Below, piece by piece: positions 1 to 4,330 of a stretch of DNA of 6,440 nt. Each line of letters starts with the position of its first letter. The first letter of the stretch is position 1. The stretch lies in the NCBI GenBank assembly GCA_007122555.1, contig SKTL01000244.1, positions 1-6,440 on the forward strand, read 5' to 3'. Position numbers and translations under genes: made by a program. The stretch comes from Thermomicrobiaceae bacterium. Lineage in GTDB: Bacteria > Chloroflexota > Chloroflexia > Thermomicrobiales > Thermomicrobiaceae. The notes under the pieces are model-generated. The model worked only from the letters and a program-made list of their open reading frames with translations, searched no databases and was not told the DNA's origin.

Positions 1-37
1 AGAATCTGAAAAACACGGGAAACCTGAGCCATTGCTG

Positions 38-46
38 TGCTATAGT
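38..46 (+). promoter_or_regulatory. Extended -10 promoter for the c-di-AMP receptor gene
   Basis: TGC followed by TATAGT (41-46) forms an extended -10 element (TGn + -10). No convincing -35 lies 17 nt upstream. Transcription would begin near position 53, leaving a leader of about 60 nt before the ATG at 114. The match is by eye only. Confidence 0.45.
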
Positions 47-113
47 CTTGCAAATCAGTAGCTGGCAGGATCGGGTGAGGGGCGGTCTAACCTATGACCA
101 GAGGAGCGGGCGC

Positions 114-440
114 ATGAAGCTAGTCTTTGCGATCGTTCAGGACTACGATGCAAACCAGTTGCTGAACGCCATCACCGAGGCCGGGTATCGCTCGACCCGC
201 ATCAGCAGCACGGGCGGATTCCTGCGTGTGGGCAACACCACGCTGATGATGGGTATTGAAGATTCCGAAGTGCCGGATGTGTTGAGATTGATCGATCGTA
301 ACTGTCGTGAACGAACCGAGACCATTCAACCGGAAATCATTGGTGACATTCACGAGTGGTATCCATCTGATCTCGTCGAGGTGACGGTCGGCGGCGCCAA
401 CGTGTTTGTGCTCAATGTGGACCGCTTCGAGCGGATCTGA
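114..440 (+). CDS. darA: Cyclic-di-AMP receptor, PstA/DarA family (P-II-like)
   Basis: This encodes 108 aa, close to the 109 aa usual for the family. Family members are cytosolic trimers with a PII-like fold that bind cyclic-di-AMP in the clefts between subunits; their downstream partner is generally unknown. Visible hallmarks are the N-terminal strand ending in VQD (8-10), the block TGGFLRVGNTT (33-43) followed by MMGIED, and the C-terminal block VGGANVFVLNVDRF (92-105). R26, T28, F36, L37 and N41 fall where ligand-contacting residues lie in Staphylococcus PstA (numbering from memory). The segment between the two blocks (about 70-88) corresponds to the flexible large loop. The ATG at 114 is chosen over an in-frame TTG at 48 because GAGGAG (101-106) sits 7 nt upstream and the family begins at MK-x-V/I. 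A small unrecognised gene follows 16 nt downstream and is probably cotranscribed. No cyclase or phosphodiesterase gene is nearby. Confidence 0.93.
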   Translation: MKLVFAIVQDYDANQLLNAITEAGYRSTRISSTGGFLRVGNTTLMMGIEDSEVPDVLRLIDRNCRERTETIQPEIIGDIHEWYPSDLVEVTVGGANVFVLNVDRFERI

Positions 441-456
441 CCGAAAGTCGTTGCTG

Positions 457-726
457 ATGTTTGCGTTGAGCCAGTGGATGAGACAGCAAGTTGCCTGCTA
501 CGGGGCGGTGATTGCGATCATCCTGGAGCAGTTGAATGCATACCCGCGCTCGACGATCACCGAGACGCCAAATCCGCTCGTGCGCATTCGTGAGCAGCCG
601 GTCGCGCCTGACGAATGGCATCCGGACGAGCTGATCACCCGGTCAACCGGCCGTCGGTACGTTCTGGTCTGGGACGCCGGCAGTGAGAGAATCGGGTCGC
701 CAGGAGCCAACCTGCTGAGCAATTAG
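457..726 (+). CDS. Small hypothetical protein downstream of the c-di-AMP receptor
   Basis: I do not recognise this protein. From the ATG at 457 it is 89 aa. In-frame alternatives are TTG 406 and ATG 415 (both inside the preceding gene) and ATG 478 (82 aa); none has a clear Shine-Dalgarno site, so the start is uncertain. In favour of a real gene: third codon positions are strongly G/C, as in the neighbours, the frame is open from within the upstream gene, and a terminator-like hairpin follows the stop. The N-terminal part has a mildly hydrophobic helix (QVACYGAVIAIILEQL), too short and mixed to call a membrane segment. The rest is polar with Pro-rich stretches (PNPLVRIREQPVAPDEWHP), then a short hydrophobic strand (YVLVWDAG). 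No cysteine cluster or catalytic motif is seen. It lies 16 nt after the receptor gene, so the two probably share a transcript. Confidence 0.55.
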   Translation: MFALSQWMRQQVACYGAVIAIILEQLNAYPRSTITETPNPLVRIREQPVAPDEWHPDELITRSTGRRYVLVWDAGSERIGSPGANLLSN

Positions 727-753
727 GCGTAATCCAACATCAGAATGAAGAAC

Positions 754-791
754 AAGCGCCCCGTGACACGTTATCTGCGTCCGGGGCGCTT
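754..791. terminator. Probable bidirectional terminator between convergent genes
   Basis: AAGCGCCCCG (754-763) pairs perfectly with CGGGGCGCTT (782-791), a 10-bp GC-rich stem. The 18-nt loop can extend the stem through GAC/GTC. It lies between the plus-strand gene ending at 726 and the minus-strand gene ending at 822. The minus-strand exit is the T-richer one (TTGTTCTTCATTC); the plus-strand exit has only TTGGTGT. Confidence 0.7.
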
Positions 792-821
792 TGGTGTCAC
801 AAATGGTTTGAGTCGCTCCGA

Positions 822-1088
822 CTAGCTGGCCATCGCAACTTTGTCGCTTGCCTCGACATCGTCGGGGATCATGGAAGCGAGCAGGCGTTCCATGGTCATA
901 ATATGGCTGCATGTTCCGAGTGATTCATACGTATGGCAGTTACAGGTCCATTCGCGGTCGTTCAGGCGAACATCATAGACGTCGTGCCCACCCTGAAACT
1001 TGACATGGAGAGATTGAAACCGGGCGCGTTCCGGTTCGTGAGCGTACCGGCGAGCCTTTTCGATCTTGCCGATCAGCGATGAGTTCAT
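822..1088 (-). CDS. SWIM zinc-finger domain protein (88 aa)
   Basis: The protein carries a complete SWIM zinc-binding motif, C-x-C-x8-C-x-H, made by C49, C51, C60 and H62 (CNCHTYESLGTCSHIMTME). It is preceded by the usual strands (FQSLHVKFQGGHDVYDVRLND, about 24-44). SWIM domains mediate DNA or protein contacts and are usually one part of a larger protein such as an SNF2 helicase or transposase. Here the domain is nearly the whole protein: a basic N-terminus (KIEKARRYAHEPERARF) and a short acidic tail (PDDVEASDK) are the only additions. The ATG start has GGAGAGG about 4 nt upstream. No helicase or nuclease partner is adjacent. A well-formed promoter and a hairpin/T-tract lie upstream on the same strand (see 1174-1320), so the gene may be controlled by attenuation. 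Domain assignment is confident; cellular role unknown. Confidence 0.85.
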   Translation of the reverse strand: MNSSLIGKIEKARRYAHEPERARFQSLHVKFQGGHDVYDVRLNDREWTCNCHTYESLGTCSHIMTMERLLASMIPDDVEASDKVAMAS

Positions 1089-1145
1089 GAGACCTCTCCG
1101 TTCCTGCTACCCGAACCATAAACTGGATCGGGAAAATCTGGCATT

Positions 1146-1171
1146 CAGTCGACTGGAACCGCTGACTGGAA
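1146..1171. repeat. Palindrome and 13-bp-spaced direct repeats upstream of the SWIM gene
   Basis: CAGTCGACTG (1146-1155) is a perfect 10-bp palindrome. GACTGGAA occurs at 1151-1158 and again at 1164-1171, a 13-bp spacing. The group lies 58-83 nt upstream of the SWIM gene start, between that start and the hairpin at 1174-1206. It could be an operator or part of the leader RNA. The sequence alone does not decide. Confidence 0.35.
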
Positions 1172-1173
1172 AC

Positions 1174-1206
1174 AAAAAAGCACCAGCGCTCAACGCGTCA
1201 GGTGCT
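1174..1206 (-). terminator. Intrinsic terminator (minus strand) with T6 tract
   Basis: On the minus strand AGCACC (1206-1201) pairs with GGTGCT (1184-1179). An inner GCG/CGC helix (1196-1194 with 1188-1186) closes the loop TTGAG, with an asymmetric internal loop between the two helices. An uninterrupted run of six T follows (1179-1174, the first one shared with the stem). No coding sequence lies upstream of it on this strand within its transcript, so it either ends a short RNA or attenuates the SWIM gene 85 nt further on. Confidence 0.75.
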
Positions 1207-1286
1207 AATCGGCTTCCGGCTTCGTTTTCACTTGTGCCAACGGTATCTGCACCGCGGCTCTCCTTCAACTGAGTGCCGATGACGTT
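1174..1286 (-). ncRNA. Candidate structured RNA: small RNA or attenuating leader of the SWIM gene
   Basis: A near-consensus promoter predicts a start near 1285-1286, and the hairpin/T6 predicts an end near 1174, giving about 112 nt without an open frame. Read 5' to 3' on the minus strand, a long-range helix AUCGGC/GCCGAU (1280-1275 with 1213-1208) can close the domain. CACU/AGUG (1275-1272 with 1232-1229) could stack inside or compete for one base. A hairpin GCC-g-CGGU/ACCG-uu-GGC (1258-1251 with 1244-1236) carries the loop GCAGAU. GGUGC in that hairpin (1253-1249) is also complementary to GCACC in the terminator's 5' arm (1205-1201), which allows a mutually exclusive antiterminator. I compared it from memory with TPP, FMN, SAM, SAH, glycine, cobalamin, c-di-GMP, THF, guanidine and T-box consensus sequences and saw no match. 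The pairings are by eye, not computed. Confidence 0.6.
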
Positions 1287-1291
1287 AACAG

Positions 1292-1320
1292 ATTATAAAC
1301 CCATTCCTGGAAACCGTCAA
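1292..1320 (-). promoter_or_regulatory. Near-consensus sigma70 promoter (minus strand)
   Basis: On the minus strand TTGACG (1320-1315) is followed after exactly 17 nt by a perfect TATAAT (1297-1292). This is the best promoter in the window. It drives transcription leftwards into the RNA at 1286-1174 and possibly on into the SWIM gene. It lies back to back with the mobA promoter region. Confidence 0.8.
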
Positions 1321-1339
1321 AGCGCCTGCAGCACTTTAG

Positions 1340-1345
1340 TACAAT
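1340..1345 (+). promoter_or_regulatory. Possible -10 element for the mobA operon
   Basis: TACAAT lies 50 nt before the mobA ATG and would start transcription near 1352. The -35 position (1317-1322) is a poor match to TTGACA. If real, it excludes the in-frame ATG at 1344 as the start codon. Confidence 0.35.
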
Positions 1346-1394
1346 GGTCTGTCAACGCGAATCGCCAGTGTCGACATACGACGAGGTGACAGCT

Positions 1395-2030
1395 ATGAAT
1401 GACCAAAGACAACTGAGCGCCGCGATTCTGGCAGGTGGTCGTAGTCGCAGGATGGGGCAGGACAAAGCGCTGCTCGAGGTCGAAGGTCGTGCGTTGATCG
1501 AATACGTGATTGATGTGGCCAGCAGTATTGCCGACGAAACGCTGATCGTCGCGTCCGAAAGACCGGAGTACGAGAAGTTCGGTCACCGGGTTGTGTCCAA
1601 CAAGTTTCCGCAGTCAGGTTCGCTTGGCGGAATCTACACGGCAGTCTCCGAGTCCGCCTGCGATTACTGTCTGGTTCTTGCCTGTGACATGCCATTCATT
1701 AACAAGGATCTGGTGAAGTTCATGGCCGAGCGCCCGCGGGATTACGATGTGCTTGTGCCATCACTCGCGCCGGAGCGGAGCGATCAGGGAGGGAACGAAA
1801 CGCTGGAGACCCTGCATGCGATCTATTCAAAGTCCTGTATGTCCGCGATCGAACGCCAGCTCAACGCCGGCGTGTTCAAGGTAATCGGCTTCTTCAGCGA
1901 GGTGAACGTGCAGAAGTTGTCAGAAGAAGTCGTCATGCAGTACGACCCCAAGCTCCTCTCATTTTTCAATGCGAACACGCCGGAGGAGTTTGCCTGGGCG
2001 CGCGAGCAGCTTGAGGAGCGCGCTTCCTGA
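1395..2030 (+). CDS. mobA: Molybdenum cofactor guanylyltransferase (MobA-like)
   Basis: This is a 211-aa cytosolic nucleotidyltransferase, close to the family's usual length of about 190-210. MobA transfers GMP from GTP to Mo-molybdopterin to make Mo-MGD. Motifs in order: LAGGRSRRMGQDK (12-24), the nucleotide-binding signature with the family R-M-G-x-D-K; GSLGGI (75-80), equivalent to the guanine-binding GPLAGI; ACDMP (96-100), with the metal-binding Asp; LHAIYSK (140-146), the equivalent of HPLCALY; and NANTPEE (192-198), matching the C-terminal NxNTPED. The ATG at 1395 is preferred over ATG 1344 because GAGGTG (1383-1388) sits 6 nt upstream and the Rossmann-like core starts directly after. 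Other NTP transferases such as MocA share the first motif, but the NTPEE motif favours MobA. No other Mo-cofactor or molybdoenzyme gene is in view. It is the first gene of a likely operon, with the SAM hydrolase gene following after 31 nt. Confidence 0.88.
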   Translation: MNDQRQLSAAILAGGRSRRMGQDKALLEVEGRALIEYVIDVASSIADETLIVASERPEYEKFGHRVVSNKFPQSGSLGGIYTAVSESACDYCLVLACDMPFINKDLVKFMAERPRDYDVLVPSLAPERSDQGGNETLETLHAIYSKSCMSAIERQLNAGVFKVIGFFSEVNVQKLSEEVVMQYDPKLLSFFNANTPEEFAWAREQLEERAS

Positions 2031-2061
2031 TGAACGCGCACCTCTTTGATGGAGAAGTGAC

Positions 2062-2898
2062 GTGCCCAAGGCAATTGTGACGCTCCTCAGCGATTTCGGG
2101 ATGCAGGACACGTTCGTCGGGCAGATTAAGGCGGTGATATTATCCGCCTGTCCAGATGCCTCGCTCGTTGATCTGACTCATTCGATTCCGCCGCAGTCGA
2201 TCCTGACCGGAGCGATTCACCTTCGCGCGGCCTGGCAATGGTTTCCAGCCGGAACGATTCATGTTGCGGTAGTTGATCCGGGCGTCGGCACAAGCCGGCG
2301 GGCGATCGGCATTCGGAGCCGTGATCACGTTTTTCTCGGGCCGGACAACGGGCTGTTTGGCGGTATCCTGGGTGATGATCCGCCAGAACAGGCCGTGCAA
2401 TTGATTCATTCGCCGTCTGGCGAGCCTGGCGTTTCGCGAACCTTCCACGGTCGGGATGTGTTCGCCCGCGCTGCAGGCAGGCTTGCATCGGGGTCTTCGC
2501 TCGACGATGTTGGCTCAGCACTTGATCCCGGAGATGTTCTCAAGCTGCGAATCCCGGAACCAGAAGTTTCCGAAACGCTTATTTCCGGCGAGGTGCTGGT
2601 CGTGGATCACTACGGCAACGCGGTCACGAACATCCCGGCCTCAGCGCTGGGTGACCGATCGCACCAGTGGTCGGTGAGCTGTGGGCGATTTTCGGTCGAT
2701 AGGCTCTCATCTACGTACGCTGATGTCGAAGAGGGCGCCCCGCTTGCGGCGATATCAAGCATGGATACCGTAGAACTCGGAGTCCGGGATGGTTCTGCGG
2801 CTGTACGATATGACTTGTCGCAGGGAATGGAAGTACACTTGCAGCGAAACAATGATCGAGATCACGATCACGTTCCCACCCAATCTGGTGAAGGGTAG
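2062..2898 (+). CDS. S-adenosyl-L-methionine hydroxide adenosyltransferase (SAM hydrolase, DUF62 family)
   Basis: At 278 aa it has full family length. Family enzymes cleave SAM with water-derived hydroxide to adenosine and L-methionine, and are homologous to bacterial fluorinases and chlorinases. Signatures: LLSDFG-x2-DTFVGQIK (8-23), DLTHSIPPQ (37-45), VVDPGVGTSRR (70-80), GPDNGL (93-98), FHGRDVF (128-134) and DHYGNAVTNI (182-191) at the start of the C-terminal domain. D72, R79 and H129 fit the Asp-Arg-His triad described for the family; D72 to R79 has the expected 7-residue spacing. The fluorinase-specific insertion is not apparent, so halogenation is unlikely. The start is GTG at 2062, with GGAGA (2051-2055) 6 nt upstream. 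It sits between mobA and a small membrane protein (7 nt downstream), apparently one transcript. The last 15 residues are polar (NNDRDHDHVPTQSGEG) and may be a disordered tail. Confidence 0.92.
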   Translation: MPKAIVTLLSDFGMQDTFVGQIKAVILSACPDASLVDLTHSIPPQSILTGAIHLRAAWQWFPAGTIHVAVVDPGVGTSRRAIGIRSRDHVFLGPDNGLFGGILGDDPPEQAVQLIHSPSGEPGVSRTFHGRDVFARAAGRLASGSSLDDVGSALDPGDVLKLRIPEPEVSETLISGEVLVVDHYGNAVTNIPASALGDRSHQWSVSCGRFSVDRLSSTYADVEEGAPLAAISSMDTVELGVRDGSAAVRYDLSQGMEVHLQRNNDRDHDHVPTQSGEG

Positions 2899-2905
2899 CG
2901 ACCTG

Positions 2906-3259
2906 ATGGCGCGGAAAGACAAGAAGCGACGCTCCGGAAAAGAAAAAATCAGCCCGTCCCAATTGCAGGCGTATCGCGCCCGGCAGGAGGCGGTTCTTTC
3001 CCGTGAGGAGGTCGAGCGTCGGCGAGAAGAAGAACGGCAACGGCAGCTCCGGCGTGAGGAACGGATGGCTGCGGAGGCCGAGGGCCAGTACGCCGATGTG
3101 CTTGGTGTCCGACAGGAAGAACAGGAAGACGTTCCGAAGCTCTCACCGGAGCAGATCGCCGCTGACTATGCGAGTGTCGGCAAGGAACTGACACGCATTG
3201 CGATCTGGGGCGGCATGACGCTTCTACTGCTCATTATCATCGCGGTGTATATGAACTAG
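2906..3259 (+). CDS. Tail-anchored coiled-coil small membrane protein (unrecognised)
   Basis: I do not recognise a family. From ATG 2906 it has 117 aa in three parts: a Lys/Arg-rich N-terminus (MARKDKKRRSGKEK); a highly charged helical stretch (about 16-75) dominated by Arg, Glu and Gln, with a likely coiled coil (REEVERRREEERQRQLRREE); and a single C-terminal membrane segment (about 97-115, IAIWGGMTLLLLIIIAVYM) ending at the last residue. With no signal peptide and the helix at the very end, the expected topology is N-terminus in the cytoplasm, tail-anchored. The frame is open upstream to 2789 and overlaps the SAM hydrolase gene, but ATG 2906 begins just 7 nt after that gene's stop, with AAGGG (2890-2894) as a distant, weak ribosome site. 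Translational coupling is plausible. It is the last gene before a strong hairpin. Glu/Arg-rich composition makes remote similarities unreliable. Confidence 0.75.
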   Translation: MARKDKKRRSGKEKISPSQLQAYRARQEAVLSREEVERRREEERQRQLRREERMAAEAEGQYADVLGVRQEEQEDVPKLSPEQIAADYASVGKELTRIAIWGGMTLLLLIIIAVYMN

Positions 3260-3295
3260 CTCCTGCTTTCGGAGAACGTTCTCGAGTAAACGGAC

Positions 3296-3322
3296 GGGTC
3301 CGGCGTTATCAACGCCGGACCC
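3296..3322. terminator. Strong hairpin between convergent operons
   Basis: GGGTCCGGCGTT (3296-3307) pairs perfectly with AACGCCGGACCC (3311-3322) across a 3-nt loop, a 12-bp stem. It is 37 nt after the stop at 3259 and 28 nt before the end of the minus-strand gene. The plus exit is moderately T-rich (GATTCGTTGCCTTT); the minus exit is poor in T. It probably terminates both operons. Confidence 0.8.
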
Positions 3323-3349
3323 GATTCGTTGCCTTTCGATACTTGGCGA

Positions 3350-4252
3350 TCAGGAGCGGACAATCGGAGTGTCGTCTTCTTCTTCGTCGGTGGTCTCCCC
3401 GACAACCTCTTCAGGCTCGAGCGAATCGTCATCATCGGAGTCATCGTCGTCGACCGCATCCGGGTCGATCACGTGCTCTGAGTTATCGTCATCGTCGTCA
3501 TCGTCCGGATCATCCTCGTCATAGTAGAGAACACCCGGGAGATCGTCCGGGGTGCGTTGATCGCGAATGTACGGGCGCGGCGCCGGCAATTTCGCCTGCG
3601 CCGGCAGCGCGAGGTGCGCCGCGACATCCGGGTCACGATAGACCTCGCGGATAATAATCCGAACGGTTCGTCCGCTGAGCGCAACGACGAATGCTTCGTA
3701 CTCGTTGCCGGCTGCGACCAGCTTCCGTAACGTCCGTGATACCAATGGCTCCAGCATCCCAATCCGGTTGTCGAACTGATCATAAACGGCGAATCCGTCT
3801 GCTTCATCTTTCAGCTCAACTTTGCTTGCCGGTGACAATCGAGCCAGGGCGTCGCCGATTGTCGGACGGACCAGTTCGGTCACATACGTCTTCCCGGTTT
3901 CCTCGATGAAGACTGAGGCGCGGATTGCTTTGGAACCGTTGGTGGTGACCGCCGCCGGCGGCTCACGGTCCCGGAGGAGTTCCAGCCGCTCCAGGTTGCG
4001 CTGAGCAATCATGTTCCCGGGATCCATCTCCGAAGCGGATCGGTACGCCTCGATCGCTTCTTCGATCCGTCCGAGCTGGTCCAGCGCCTTCCCGAGACGG
4101 TTGGCGGCAGCCGAATCCTGCTCCGCGTGCTTCAGGATTTCCCGATTTATCATGACGGCTTGTTCCCACTCACCGTCAACAGCTCTCAAACGCGCCAGCT
4201 CTGCGAGCCGTTTGAGCGTCCTGTTCTGTGTGATAGTGTCGATGTCTGACAC
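3350..4252 (-). CDS. TPR-repeat protein with a poly-aspartate tail
   Basis: This 300-aa cytosolic protein has three zones. Residues about 12-95 hold tandem tetratricopeptide-type helix pairs; the clearest is AAANRLGKALDQLGRIEEAIEAYRSASEMDPGN (48-80), a near-canonical TPR with the G-x2-EEAI/AY and DP signatures, preceded by a weaker repeat (14-46). Residues about 108-206 form an alpha/beta domain with alternating hydrophobic strands (VELKDEADGFAVYDQFDNR, IGMLEPLVSRTLRKLVAAG, EAFVVALSGRTVRIIIREV). Its order loosely recalls a HIRAN fold, but I would not assign it. Residues about 244-294 are an extreme acidic tail with Asp runs of up to eight. TPRs bind partner proteins; the tail suggests contact with a basic or metal-rich partner (inference). 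The GTG start has GGAG 5 nt upstream. It follows miaB by 78 nt on the same strand with no intrinsic terminator between, so cotranscription is likely. Confidence 0.85.
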   Translation of the reverse strand: MSDIDTITQNRTLKRLAELARLRAVDGEWEQAVMINREILKHAEQDSAAANRLGKALDQLGRIEEAIEAYRSASEMDPGNMIAQRNLERLELLRDREPPAAVTTNGSKAIRASVFIEETGKTYVTELVRPTIGDALARLSPASKVELKDEADGFAVYDQFDNRIGMLEPLVSRTLRKLVAAGNEYEAFVVALSGRTVRIIIREVYRDPDVAAHLALPAQAKLPAPRPYIRDQRTPDDLPGVLYYDEDDPDDDDDDDNSEHVIDPDAVDDDDSDDDDSLEPEEVVGETTDEEEDDTPIVRS

Positions 4253-4306
4253 GGTGTCTCCATCCTCTCGTCGCCTGTTTTTTTCCAGGCCTGGCGTTCG
4301 GCAACG

Positions 4307-4321
4307 GTCATTTCAAATGAC
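4307..4321. repeat. 15-bp palindrome between miaB and the TPR gene
   Basis: GTCATTT (4307-4313) and AAATGAC (4315-4321) form a perfect 7-bp inverted repeat around one base. It lies 9 nt downstream of the miaB stop on that gene's strand and 55 nt before the TPR gene start. There is no T-tract, so termination is unlikely. A protein-binding site or an RNA-processing hairpin is possible. Confidence 0.4.
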
Positions 4322-4330
4322 TGATTGCTG

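Noticed and set aside
48..113. N-terminal extension of the c-di-AMP receptor from a TTG start
   Set aside because: It overlaps the predicted promoter and start site, lacks a ribosome site, and the family begins at the MKLVFAIVQD start, which has GAGGAG upstream.
1066..1272. Plus-strand open frame of 68 codons across the RNA region
   Set aside because: It covers the minus-strand terminator and the SWIM gene start, has no ribosome site and no recognisable protein features.
1174..1286. T-box or another well-known riboswitch class
   Set aside because: The T-box consensus (GGNACCGCG) and the core motifs of the common riboswitches I can recall are absent. A covariance-model search was not possible here.
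1344..1394. Upstream ATG start for mobA
   Set aside because: The ATG overlaps the possible -10 TACAAT and has no ribosome site; GAGGTG fits ATG 1395, and the extra 17 residues have no family counterpart.
2126..2521. Minus-strand open frame of 131 codons inside the SAM hydrolase gene
   Set aside because: It is antisense to a confidently identified gene. Its Arg/Pro-rich composition is typical of shadow frames in GC-rich DNA.
3420..3510. Microsatellite-like TCATCG/TCGTCA repeats
   Set aside because: They encode the Asp-rich tail in frame and are irregular, so they are coding low complexity rather than a separate repeat element.
3343..3654. Plus-strand His/Arg-rich frame opposite the acidic tail
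   Set aside because: Its composition is the direct reflection of the GAT/GAC-rich acidic tail of the TPR gene on the other strand.
4272..4293. Terminator between miaB and the TPR gene (CCAGGCCTGG next to a T7 run)
   Set aside because: The T run lies on the plus strand and precedes the palindrome there. On the transcribed minus strand the palindrome is followed by A, so the arrangement cannot act as an intrinsic terminator for miaB.
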